Source: Tetmemena sp. SeJ-2015 (taxonomy: Eukaryota; Ciliophora; Spirotrichea; Sporadotrichida; Oxytrichidae). From it: a DNA stretch of 64,000 nt. The first letter of the stretch is position 1; every line of letters begins with the position of its first letter. Below are positions 37,723-48,595 of this stretch, in pieces. The notes under the pieces are model-generated. The model searched no databases, was not told where the DNA came from, and saw nothing but the letters and a program-made list of their open reading frames with translations. The DNA lies in the NCBI GenBank assembly GCA_027382625.1, contig JAJKFJ010021099.1:1-64000 (forward strand), written 5' to 3'. The position numbers and the translations under genes were made by a program.

Positions 37723-39647
37723 TCATTTCTATAGCAGTTTCTGCATCATAGTTGTGAACTCTTCAAAGTCGATCTCACCATTTCCATCTGCGTCCACCTC
37801 CCTAATCACTTCGTCCCACACCTTATCGTCTATTTTTTATCCTGAACACAATATCTCCTTCACCTCTTCACTAACTAATAAATATACCATTTACACTACT
37901 GATGGAGCCGCTCCCATCCTTATCGAAGAGAGTGAATGCGGCTTTCAGCTTTTCAGTCGATAGTAATAAGATAACATATACATGATATATTTGATAGCAG
38001 CTTCTCTTTGTTTATTGTTGCAACCACCCACTCTATAATATTTCATTAATTATTGGATATTTACCAGAGTAGTCTATTTCACCTGAGCCATTCGCATCCA
38101 CTCTTGCCAATATCTTGTCTACCTCCTCCTCAGCCAAATCTCCAAAGATTGTTCGATACCCGTCGATTATTAAAACCATACATACACATAGTCAATAGAT
38201 TAGTTCCTCTCTGCTTAGCTTTCCATCTGAGTTCTTATCGAGTGCTTTAAAGGCTTTTTGTAGTTCGGCGAGATCTTCCTTCTGAGCAAGCTGACTAACT
38301 AGATATGTAATCGTGGCTTGTTGAAGCTATAAAAGAAAGAGAAATATGTTGTTTATATTAAATCTTCTTCTCAATGTTGAAATTCTTGAGATTGGTGAGG
38401 GCATTGAGAGTAGCCTCGTTGTCGATCTCCTCATGAGCCTTTTTAGTAATCCAAGTGTGCCTGAGTGCCTCCTCAGCCGAGATCCTACGCTCTGGATCAT
38501 AGGTCAGCATTTTCTTAAGCAGGTCTATGGCGTCCTTGGACACGTACTTGAACTCAGGTGCTATATTTAGGTTATACAATTCATATAAAGAAGTAGTGGG
38601 ATATCTTACTATTTAGATCATAGTGGCCTATTCTAACCTTCCTGACGATTTCTCTGTCGTCCTTTCCATCAAAAGGAGGCCTCCCACTCAGCAGGATGTA
38701 GAGGATTACTCCTATGCTCCACACATCGCATTTCTCAGTGTACTCACTAGTCAACACCTCTGGAGCGATGTAGTAAGCTGTTCCAAAAGTCTGTTTCATT
38801 TTCTCGTTAGCCTTGAACTTTTCTGAAGTTCCAAAGTCAATAACCTTAATCGTGTTATCGTTTTTAGAATCAAGTAGCAGATTTTCTGGCTTGAGATCTC
38901 TATGCACTATATTATTTGCATGGCAATATCCAATTGCAGACAGTACTTATTGAATAGATATATAAAAAAAATTCAAAATATAATTTCCATTTTCACAATT
39001 ATTGAATGATCTTGGCTGCATCTTGTTCAGAAAATTGTGAGCGTGAGGTAATTTCGTCGAATAATTCGCCCCCGGTACATAGTCTATAAATATATTCATT
39101 GAATACAATCTGGTCAAAAACTAGTGCACAAGTTACAGTACGCAAAACCAATTAAAAATGCAAACATCAATATCTCCCTCTCACTTACTCAGTCACAAGA
39201 TAGTACCTCTTCGCATCTTCGTAAAACTCATACAACCTCAGTATATTAGGGTGATAAAAATAGAAAATTGTAAATCAACATACAAGTTTCTTTATTTGTA
39301 TGATCCTAGTAGAAACTTATAAATTCTTATAGGTTACCAAAGTCTTGAGGATTTCAATTTCGTGGATGAATCTCTCCACATCCTGCTGATTAAGTGCGTC
39401 CTTCCTCAAAATCTTGACTGCCCTAATTGCTTTGATGGCTTTGTGTTAGCACTTCCTGACTTCTCCAAAGGCGCCTGCATTTGTTGATTAACATTTGGGA
39501 ACTGACTTTACCTGAACCAAGTGACTATCCGATAATGTAATTATCTCTGAACCTCTCGTTTCCCTTGAGAATGAAGTTTCCCTGGTTGAATTTGAGCTGG
39601 TCTACTCGCGTGATTTCCTCGTTCACTTGCTAAACTTAGTAAATCAT
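37723..39647 (-). CDS. Calcium-dependent protein kinase (CDPK), 479 aa after IES and intron removal
   Basis: ATG 39647 ([20 protein letters not shown]), TGA 37723-37725. The Ser/Thr kinase domain shows YIIGQSLGSG-AFGEV (P-loop), AVKILRK (ATP Lys), [36 protein letters not shown] and [20 protein letters not shown]. The junction helix follows, then EF-hands: [36 protein letters not shown] and [12 protein letters not shown], i.e. four complete 12-residue loops. Introns: 39475-39511, 39306-39337, 39084-39188, 38561-38609, 38033-38064. IESs: 39252-39300, 38947-38998, 38165-38197, 37959-37992, 37869-37893, plus a 37-bp segment at 38327-38363 of debatable type. Removing all of these leaves exactly 480 codons. 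It phosphorylates targets in response to calcium. TAA is needed as Q in the third-to-fourth EF-hand linker (SGQKIDDKVW). Confidence 0.97.
37869..37893 (-). other. IES, pointer TAGTG (CDPK)
   Basis: 25-bp insert. Excision gives [11 protein letters not shown] in the third EF-hand. Confidence 0.85.
37959..37992 (-). other. IES, pointer CTATC (CDPK)
   Basis: 34-bp AT-rich insert. Excision joins KEKLLS to [17 protein letters not shown] in frame. Confidence 0.9.
38165..38197 (-). other. IES, pointer TAATC (CDPK)
   Basis: 33-bp insert containing an in-frame TGA. Excision joins LSREELI to [15 protein letters not shown]. Confidence 0.92.
38327..38363 (-). other. 37-bp insert with AG repeat: IES or AT-AG intron (CDPK)
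   Basis: On the gene strand the insert runs ATTTAATATAAAC…TTTTATAG between NIEKK and [13 protein letters not shown]. The 3' end looks like an intron acceptor, but no GT donor exists. An AG dinucleotide repeats at both junctions, compatible with a 2-bp pointer. Its removal is required for the frame. Confidence 0.7.
38947..38998 (-). other. IES, pointer ATTCAATAA (CDPK)
   Basis: A 9-bp direct repeat flanks the 52-bp element. Excision gives [20 protein letters not shown]. The last Q codon is the TAA inside the pointer. Confidence 0.92.
39252..39300 (-). other. IES, pointer ATCA (CDPK)
   Basis: It follows a 32-bp intron by a single G. After splicing and excision the protein reads [20 protein letters not shown], the canonical kinase sequence. 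Confidence 0.88.
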
Positions 39648-40637
39648 CACAACCTCAATCAAGTGAAAGAGCGAGCGTAATTAATTTGAAGGGAGGGATT
39701 AGTGGGGGTGCTTAATTTCTTACAACTGGTGCTTTGTTTTCATTAACCTAGGATGAGCTAACTCCTTGACAAGCTCCCATTACAAGTCTAAAATTATTCT
39801 CTAAATTAATTTTTCTTCTAACTTCTACAAACACCTTAGTCAGTCAGTGGAGATATAGATCGGGCCAAAATAAGTAACATTTTAAATTAATCATTTTGTT
39901 TTTGTGATATATAATTCCATAATTGTTAGAATTTAAAAACACTATGGAAGAATCATTGAACAGAAGCATGGTCCGCAATTCTCATTTTTTGAATTTTATG
40001 AAAGGCAACTCTTGTAAATTAAGGTAAGCTATTTGTCAGTACCCAAGCAAACAAACCCCATTTCTCTAATTTAATGGCTTGAAATTAATTTGTCTTAAAT
40101 AAGTGAGATAATCAAACTAAATTAAGCTTTTTCCAAAGAAATAAACTTTATGTCATCTCTTGATTTATTCAAACCATTAATTCATTTTTTAGGGTTTCTT
40201 CGATCGTCATTGTAAAAGATGTTAGCAGGTTTCTCAAATAATATTTCCCAAAATGATTCTAAAAATATTGAAAGAGCCTTTTTAAGTTGCTCTCACACAC
40301 ATCGCAGTTACAAGAAGTGATACTGCTTCGCAAATTATAGTAAATGTATTTATCTAATAATGTTCAGTCTATTTTACATTAAATTCTCTCCTATAGTTAT
40401 TTAAATGCTGTGATTATGTGAATTGAAATTGAAATTACTATAATTTTCAACTGAATTTTAAATTTAATGGCTTTCTTCAACAAGTATTCTCATCTCTTCA
40501 ATCAAATAAAACAGAAAGTATTTTTAATCTTACAATTTTATCATTCCTTTGTTCTATCAAGCTTTTAACAGTTTTTTTTTTGCTATCGAATCTAAAGATA
40601 ATTAAAAGAAAAATAGTTAATCAAGAAGTAAGATTAG
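39648..40637. other. Intergenic, AT-rich
   Basis: Presumed 5' flank of the kinase gene. No gene recognised. Confidence 0.4.
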
Positions 40638-40990
40638 ATGGACACAATTTTAATTGCTAGTTCAGATAGAAAACAGTAATAGTCTGAATCATAGCAGTCA
40701 AGTCTCACGGCATGCTGGAATTTAAATAACTCATTCTTATTGTTTTAGGAATTGAGTACCAAGGAGGAAATGGAATAGATCTCAACAGACAATTCAGGGA
40801 ATTTGAACAGCTGCAAAAGTATCACACCACACAGAGCAACAACCCAAATGTATCCCACCCTTAAATAATGAAACCACCTTTGAGCAATTCTCAATTCAGA
40901 CAGCCTACTCAAGATACTCAATAATTCGCTAGATTTCAACCCACTCCCTAACTTTAAATTCAACAACCAGTTTCATCTTATAATATAAAT
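40638..40990 (+). CDS. Putative N-terminal exons of a Q/N/P-rich protein
   Basis: ATG 40638 gives MDTILIASSDRKQQQSESQQ with TAA/TAG as Q. A GT-AG intron at 40702-40748 joins to RIEYQGGNGIDLNRQFREFE, QLQKYHTTQSNNPNVSHPQI and MKPPLSNSQFRQPTQDTQQF. The composition is typical of disordered ciliate N termini. The frame stays open to 41125 but runs into the opposite-strand 3' end of the EF-hand gene, so the coding part probably ends by about 41000. I found no downstream continuation; it may be an isolated or displaced gene segment. Confidence 0.45.
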
Positions 40991-41039
40991 ATCAAACTAT
41001 AAGTGAAAATTTTAGAATGCATAGAAGTTATAATTTTGG

Positions 41040-44000
41040 TCAAGAGCTTTCTTCGATTTATAGAAACTTCTCACATTAATCTAAGGGAACTCGAAGCATC
41101 TTCTGTTTTATCTCTTTTAAAATGAAGCTGTCTGCAGCTGATTTAATCCCAAGTGTTTCTTCCATTAGGGGCAAGACTATCTACTTGAAGGCTTTGTGCT
41201 TGAGAAAATCTTGTGCTTTCCTAGGTCTGTCTATCATAGTCTTTCTCAGGTAGAGATCACTCACTAGCTTCACTTCCTTATGGATAAGTGTGCCTGCAGG
41301 TAAGTTCTCTGCCAAGTTTAGCAAGTCCAACCCATTCAAGTACCCATCATGGTCGTAGTCGTAAAAGCTAAACAAAAGCTTCTCTTTCTCTTGCACGGAT
41401 GACTAAAGATAATAAACTCACTCGTCATAAGCTTACATGAATGATGTTCGCAACCACTTTTAGGAAATCTGCAAAGGTCACTTTCAAAAGCTTGCAGCTT
41501 TTAGTTTGAAATAGGTTGAAGAACCTCTGTGCAAACTCAAGATTTTCATAATCAAACACTTTCACCTAAATAGAGTTATGCGCATAATTGGAAAATTAGA
41601 CTTACCATATTCTTCTTGAGGCTGTTTATGGAGATATAGGTCTAAAAGATGTCAGTATTATCTATGTCATCAGAGAGATCTTTGAAGGTTTGCATCACTG
41701 GCTCAAAGTCCTATTTAAGAAGTTGTTTGATGAAATGAACTATGAACTTCTAAGACCTTGCTTGTGAGGATTGGAGTTGGCTTTAGCCCAGCATCACTAG
41801 AGATCTTGATTTGTGAGAGGACGCTATATCATTGAGTTGCTTAAACTAAGGATCGCTCTCAATATCCAATTCAGATATGGCATCGTACTTCTTAGTTAGT
41901 CTCCTATTGATAAATTGCTTAATCTGCTTCTACTCGTCCTTGTGTGATAATGAAGCCATCTCCCTCAGATTTATTTAATTGTTGGTCAGTTGAAGCAGGA
42001 AGTCCACTGCTATTTAAGGTAATCCATACTGGAAAGTTATCATGGAACAGAAGTCTTCTTGAGTAAGGCCAATACAGCAGAGTTTCTTATCCTTATTATG
42101 ATCAAATTTACTATCATTATCCTTTGCTCCAATTTTGAGGGAACTACCTCCTTTTACATTGCTTATTAAGGAATGTTTCTGCGAAGCATTCTAGTTTACA
42201 TAGCTGTTTTTATAGTCCTTGCCAGTGGCTAAAGCTGTTGGGGAGATCTCCCCCAGTCTGGTGATGAAAGTGAGGAGCCCATTTTCTTTGGAGGGTGATT
42301 TGTTCTTTGTACTCTCCTGGCCTATATTATTCTAAGGAGATTGCTGATAGAAAGGGCTTATTTTCAAATATGCATATTAAAACAAAAGTGTTAAATTTTG
42401 GCTGTTATTTGTTTAATTTAAAATACTTATAGAGAAATTTCGATTTCTGTTAAATTTAAGGCTATGAATTAATATACTTGCTAAGATTAATCATAAGTAT
42501 GGAGATATATTCTCACATAATTATTTGATGTGTTTATTTTCAAGCTCATCTTTGTTTGCAGTTTTTACTCTAAGTTGTGAATATGGAGTTGTGGAATTTG
42601 TTTTTCATGTTAGTCTCTCTTCTAAGAGAAAGCAGTGGCGATAAGAGTAAAGTCTTAATTAAAAGCCTCAAAAAAGATCTGATCTGAGTTATCAAACTCT
42701 GTCCTAAAGTCATTTGAGATGGTGTTTTTATTAAACAACTCTTTGCAGTACTATATTACTTCTCTCTGTTTGAATTACTCCAATATCTGAAACATATCAT
42801 GCTCACATAGAGAGTTAATTAAAAGCAGATAATTTATTAAAAAGTTATTTGCTGTGATGTTGAGTGAGAAGAAGGCAAATTTTTGCCACAGAGAGGGACC
42901 ACCTTTGATAAAGTCTTTGATAGTTTTCAAGTAAGTCTTGAAGTCGATCCTGTAAAGTGAGGCAAAATTTTATTCATAGAAGAGCAGCATCCGCTCACTG
43001 ATCTTCTTACCGTATCTATCTTGCAAGATCTATTTCAGCTGATTCCTGTTCAGTTTACTCCACCTCAAAACACATAATAAAGCAAGAAGTATAGTTCTCA
43101 AAACGCTGTCATCTTCAGCTATCTTGAGAAAGAAGTTTTAGAAATCTTTACTCAATTCTAGTTCTTAGATTGCAGTGTTTGCTTGACTACCGATGGTGAG
43201 TGATGCACTGACATTAGATTTAGAGGACTCATTCTTCTCCAGTCGCTTTCTCCTTTCCTTGGAATTGAGGTTAACTCGATGACCTTGAGAAGGCGAAGGA
43301 ATTCCTGATTGATAGACACTCCGAGTGTTTTGATGCTAAAGTCCTAACTTTCTCTTTGGCGAATAAGTTGACTTCTCAAGAGTGTGATCCTAGGATCTGT
43401 TGTTGAAGATGAAGGACTTCATGGGAAGTGAAGCTCTAATGTCAGTTGAGCTGTCTAGAAACTTAGGAGCAAGTCTTTCTCAGCCAATTACAACTGTTCC
43501 TCTCCTCTGTAGCTAGAGTTTACCTATGAGCTGGTTCTCTCTTTCTTTGCTGAGACTGTCTTGCTTTGACTTAGTAGGACTATCTCCTATGAGAGTGTGT
43601 TTCTTCAAGATCTTGCGTGGGGTTTCATTCCTAGCACCAAACTGACTCTTTGAGAGGACTGGGTTCTTTTTGAAATGCGTCTCCGTGTTTGATCTCCTGC
43701 TCAGTCTTTACTTGCTTTGATTATCGCTACTCAAGAACGAATCTTTGTGTTCACTTTTGTCTTTCTCCTATTAGATATCCTTGGCCATAGCTGCCAGAGC
43801 AGATTAAGCGAGTTCTTATTAGTAGAGTTTTAGCTTCAGGATCTGATTGCTACTGATTGCCAAGCTCTTATTCTTCTGGTTAGTGTTCTTTTTAGCTATT
43901 TTGGCGAAAGTGCTTTCCTATTCTGACTGCTTGAAAGTGGAATTAAAATAGTCAGAGCTCTCGAAATCATCATCGTTCTTCAAAATTTTCTCAAGCTACT

Positions 44001-46037
44001 TCTATTATCAAATAAAAACATTAATTTAAATCAAGATCATTTATCCATTTTTTATAACTTTTTAAGTTTTCGGATTCAATTCAGCTATTTTAAAATTACA
44101 ATTTTAAACTTCGTTCTAAAACTTTTTAGCAATATTGGATCCCAATAGCACTGAAATCACTAGAACTGAACTTTAGCTTTGGCCTTGGTTAATTACCTTT
44201 CTAAGTTTGGTTCTTAAATTGGTATTATTCTCTAAAGGAAAGGCAAAGCAAAACTAAAATTTAAACAATAAAGAAGTCTCTCAATTACTCATTGCGAATA
44301 AATTTTGAGATAGTTTGATAGATTTTTGCTTTAATTAAGTCTTTATCATTAAAGCTCTTATAAATTCCCAAAATACGTTTTATTTATCTTTATAAGAATT
44401 GCACAAAAAAATTAATTATAAATTCTAAAAATAATTCATAAGCTTTAATAATCAAATCTGGTAATGTTTTAGATATCTTATTGGCCATTAGCTTTTAGTT
44501 AGAAGTCAATTTCATCAGGAAGCACTTTCAAGTAATACTCCACTCTCTTCTCATGAGAGCTCTTAATTTCTTGCAACTCTGAGAATGGCAAAAATGTTTT
44601 CTTCACTTCCTTCTTCTATTCAGTTAATTTAAGGGATGAGATAAAATTAATCGGCTCTATGAGTATCAAATTATTTATTTATCTATTTCTTAAAGCTAAA
44701 TTTTTTAAATAAAAAGTATAGAGCTAATTAAGAGAGTCACAGAGCTTCATATTCAATTTAAATGCTTTCTTAATTTACTTTCTCAACTTTTAAGTAATTC
44801 TATCACTATACTTTTACTGTTTTTCTTTTTAAATTTGGAGCAAATTTAAAATCTGAGATAAGTTTAATATGATCAGTATTTTAAATGTATATATTTTATA
44901 CCTATTTACTTTATAGAATTAAATTAAAGATCCCAATTTTTTAAATAAATTAAGAATGAATGATTTCCTGATAGAAATATAACTAAGCTTTATAATGAGA
45001 ACTTATAAAGCACATAATTCTATTTCTAAGAAAGGCAACTATTTTAAAATTGAATAAAATAATACAATAAAATTTTGCCATCCCATGAAATTTAGTCAAA
45101 TGTGTGTTATTTTTCTTGTGGATGAATTGCTTGTAATAGACTTGGCCAGTCATCTCTGGAAGAATCAAAGGCCCTCTATTCTAAAAAAGAGGAGAAGTTT
45201 AGGAAGCACTCTTGGCTTGATTTCTCTTTCTACATATCAAGCCTACTTTCTCAGCCGATTCAATCAGTAGCTGCTAAGTTTCCTTGTTCTCTCTCATGCG
45301 CCTTAAAACTTTAAAAGGGTCCTTCTTTTACTCTTCGCCCTCCTCATCCTCATTAAAAGGGAATTTCTTGGCTGCCTTTATTACAGAAGTTTTTCTTTTG
45401 GCTTCTCCTACTATATTACTAGCATGAATTGCTTAACTTTGCTCTTTGATGTGCAAATGACTCGACCTATGCAAATTTGATACACTTAGTTGCTGTAATT
45501 GCGGCTGCTGCTGCTATTAGTCTTCCCTCTCTGAATTGATGGAGTGTTCTTGAAATAGGTTCACCTATATACTTTACTATAACTGTCCTAGTTCAGAAGG
45601 TCTGGGCTTTACACCCGTGAAGTTGACATTTCTTGTTTATTTCAACTGAACTATAGTATTGTGATATCGAATTGAGATTTTACTTTCATACTTTTCTAAT
45701 CTTTCTATTAGGATTTGTGGAGCAGAGAAACGGAATCACTTGAGACTTTGCTCTTTCTTTTGTCTTGACTTTCCTTTAAGAATTTGAACATCTGCTGAGC
45801 ATTTTTAATGATAACTGTTGACCCATCCTTGTACTCTTGAGAGGTCTCGTGGACTGGAGAGGGCAGGTAATCTGAAAAGCCATCCTTGAGCCTCTAAGGA
45901 AGTCCCCCATAATAAGTCTAGCTATTGTTGTTAAAGATTTAGAGCTTAGGTAGGTTGATCAAGCTTATACTTTGTCTTCTTTCTTGAAATTGAGAACTCA
46001 TAGAACTCTTGCGACTTCTCTCTTGGGAGTTTATCAT
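41040..46037 (-). CDS. Large EF-hand-type protein of unknown function (introns and IESs)
   Basis: Proposed start ATG 46037 (MINSQERSRKSSMSSQFQER), stop TGA 41040-41042. Long ciliate-code frames cover 45660-46037, 45090-45650, 44500-44660, 43180-43990, 42600-43180 and 41040-42360. The N-terminal third is Ser/Lys/Gln-rich and basic, with KERRKRLEKNESSKSN near 43250. The middle is helical and EF-hand-like (SLWQKFAFFSLNITANNFLI). The C-terminal region has FYDYDHDGYLNGLDLLNLAE at about 41310-41370, one good calcium-binding loop (DYDHDGYLNGLD). Introns 41581-41620 and 41405-41440 (approximate) are GT-AG. AT-rich breaks at 42400-42600, 44000-44470 and 44670-45080 probably hold introns or IESs. Whether all segments form one gene is inferred from colinearity and orientation. 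No catalytic domain seen. Confidence 0.65.
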
Positions 46038-46745
46038 TTTAGAATAATTAGATTATTTCGTCAATCTTACAATTTTGATTGCTTCTCTTCAAATTGGCTT
46101 TAGATGTGTTCATCTTATATGAGCTAGAGATCTCATTCTTCATCTCACAACCAGATTCCTCCCTAATAAAACTCATCACATAGCATGCGATCTCAGCAGC
46201 AGCAGCTGTAACCGACTAGAGCAGCAGCCTTTCAAAATAACTTTGAACTCTCTAAGGTTACTGACTCTTTGCTAAACTATTATTCAAAAGGAGCAAGTTA
46301 AGTCTAGATTCCGCCTGTTAATCATCTATAGAATGTGTAGCAGAGGTCAGATTCAGCTTAGATGTTAAGATAAGCTTATAATCCACACTCTTAGCAAAGT
46401 TAAAGCCAATTTAAATGCTATTACTATCTTTAATTTTTTCAATTAGGGCATCAGAGTTTTAGTTAGCCTCAAAGATAGTTTAGCAATCAGATACCCCTTG
46501 TGTAATAGATTATATAATTTCTTTAAGAACTCTTTGCCCTCTGAAAATATTGGAGGGCAGAAACCTGTAAATCTAAAGTACTATGAGCTTATGATGAACG
46601 ATGCGAATCTAGCAGCTCATGAGAAAAACTCTGCTCTCCTCACTAGGTTTGATATGAAAAACTTAGATCTTAAAACAGATGGCACTCGCATCTTATATTT
46701 TTGTACTCCGATTAGCTATAAACCAGAATCCCATAACTTTAAATT
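45805..46745 (-). repeat. Tandem duplication, copy 1 (5' part of the EF-hand gene)
   Basis: About 0.94 kb that recurs at 47385-48305 in the same orientation at about 90% identity. This copy is contiguous with the rest of the EF-hand gene. Its minus-strand frame upstream of the ATG is also open in the ciliate code (QGVSDCQTIFEANQNSDALI), whereas copy 2 has TGA codons there. Confidence 0.9.
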
Positions 46746-46765
46746 TTTAAATTTCCCCGGAATAT
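46440..46765 (+). CDS. Plus-strand ORF in duplication copy 1
   Basis: Ciliate-code frame GIRVLVSLKDSLAIRYPL…SENIGGQKPVNLKYYELMMN, then DANLAAHEKNSALLTRFDMK and NLDLKTDGTRILYFCTPI. Between the two copies the changes CTA GCA/CTG GCT, AAA/AAG and ACT/ACA are silent in this frame but not on the opposite strand, so this is the selected coding strand here. No family recognised. Downstream it runs into homopolymer-rich junk, so this copy has lost its continuation. Confidence 0.55.
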
Positions 46766-47384
46766 AAATTTCATTAAAAAGCTTATTTTAAAATTTAAAT
46801 TAAACTTAATTAAAAAATTTTTAATTTTTAACATTTTTAAATCCACTTTTAATTAAAAAAAAATTGTTTTAAAAAAACAAAGGGGGGGGGGACGGAAGGC
46901 CCTCCCCCCTTTTTATGGTCAAAATACCCCAAAAAAACGTCCCATTGGGGGCCCCGAAAGAAGCCAAAAATGCAAAAAAATTAAAGAGTTTTGGTCTTCG
47001 AAATTTCCTTGAGGTCAAATTTTAAATGGATTTAAAATTTTTTAAAAAATTTACCAAAATTGTTTTCACGTCAAATTTAACATTAATATAATAGTTTTTA
47101 AATTACTTTTAGGGAAAATTTAGGCAGATATTTGATCAGTACTAGCAAGTTTCTACAATATTCGCCACAGTAGAAAGGCTAATTTAATAAAATCATTTTA
47201 CCCGTTCAGCCCCGATTTTTAAAAAACTTTTCAGTCTCCTTCTGTAAGCCCCGGGACGAAGAGGACAAAAGCATTTCCCTTTTGGGGTTTTAAAAAATTG
47301 GGTACTGTAAGCGTTCTTGTGCGGCCGATATTCTAGAAATTGTCAAAATAAGGTGTAATTTGAATTTGAACTTAATTAAAATTG
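46746..47384. other. Homopolymer-rich spacer between the two duplicate copies
   Basis: Same texture as 15.4-22.3 kb (GGGGGGGGG, CCCCCC, AAAAAA runs). It contains the dispersed repeat shared with 8.2-8.6 kb. No gene. Confidence 0.5.
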
Positions 47385-48305
47385 TTGACCCATCTTTGTA
47401 TCTGAAGCTTGGACTGGAGGGCAGGTAATCTGAAAAGCCATCCTTCAGCCTCTAAGGAAGTCCCCCATAATAGGTTTAGCTATTATTGTTAAAGATTTAA
47501 AGCTTAGGTAGGTTAATCAAACTTATGCTCTATCTTCTTTCTTGAAATTGAGAACTCATAGAACTCTTGCGACTTCTCTCTTAGGAGTTTATCATTTTAG
47601 AATAATTAGATTATCTCGTCAATCTTACAATTAAGATGGTTTCAAATTCTGATTTCAGTTAGATGTATTCATCTTATATGAGCTAGAGATCTCATTCTTC
47701 TTCTCACAACTAGATTCCTCCATAATAAAACTCATCGCATAGCATGAGATCTCATCAGCAGCTGCAACCGACTAGAGCAGCTGCCTTTCAAAATAATTTT
47801 GAACTCTCCAAGGTTACCGACTCTATGCTGAATTACTATTCAAAAGGAGTAAGTCAAGCCTAGATGCCTCCTGTCAATCAGCTATAGAATATGTAGCAGA
47901 GGTCAGACTCATCTTAGATGTTAAGATAAGCTTATAATCCACACTATTAGCAAAGTTCAAGCCAATTTAAATACTATTACTATCTTTAATTATTTCCAAT
48001 TAGGGCATCAGAGTTTTAGTTAGCCTCAAAGGTAGTTTAGCAATCAGATACCCCTTGCTTAGTAGATTATATAATTTCTTTAAGAACTCTTTGCCCTCTG
48101 AAAATATTGGAGGGCAGAAGCCTGTAAATCTAAAGTACTATGAGCTTATGATGAACGATGCGAATCTGGCTGCTCATGAGAAAAACTCTGCTCTCCTCAC
48201 AAGGTTTGATATGAAAAACTTAGATCTTAAAACAGATGGCACTCGCATCTTATATTTTTATACTCCGATTAGCTATAAGCCAGAATACCACTCAAGCAAT
48301 TTAAA
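47385..48305 (-). repeat. Tandem duplication, copy 2 (decaying on the minus strand)
   Basis: Begins at TGTTGACCCATCTTTGTA and ends within the plus-strand ORF. The start of the EF-hand gene is repeated (ATG at about 47606), including MINSQERSRKSSMSSQF, but TCTCAAGAG…CACGAG is deleted and the rest of the gene is absent. Upstream segments carry TGA stops. A partial, probably non-functional copy of the gene start. Confidence 0.85.
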
Positions 48306-48327
48306 ACTGATTAAAATCATAGATTAA
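48010..48327 (+). CDS. Plus-strand ORF in duplication copy 2
   Basis: Same protein as at 46440-46765 with SRLYNFFKNSLPSENIGGQ and ILYFYTPISYKPEYHSSN; almost all differences are silent. It continues about 10 codons further than copy 1 before AT-rich DNA. It may be the 5' segment of a gene whose rest lies downstream; I found no proven join to the gene starting at 48596. Confidence 0.5.
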   Translation, partial: RVLVSLKGSLAIRYPLLSRLYNFFKNSLPSENIGGQKPVNLKYYELMMNDANLAAHEKNSALLTRFDMKNLDLKTDGTRILYFYTPISYKPEYHSSNLKLIKIID

Positions 48328-48595
48328 ATATAATACTTTCATAAGAAAATGGTTCATTATTTTAATATCTATTTATTTAAGTATACTTAATTAGAAGTCC
48401 AAGCCTTAATTTGCTTAATACACGTTTTATTCCTTAGCTCTTTAATTAAAAAATTCTTAAAAAAAACAAAAATAAAACAGAAAGATAAGGATGAAAAATC
48501 TGATCTACATTTTTAAAATTTGGTCAAGGAGTTCTCTATATTATACTTAAATAAAAATGGTGCAAATTAAATTTGTGATTGTGTTTTAAAATGTG

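Noticed and set aside
46440..46745. Minus-strand frame across the duplicated segment (CFKIQVFHIKPSEESRV)
   Set aside because: Open because TAA/TAG are sense codons, but substitutions between the two copies are silent on the plus strand and replacing on the minus strand.
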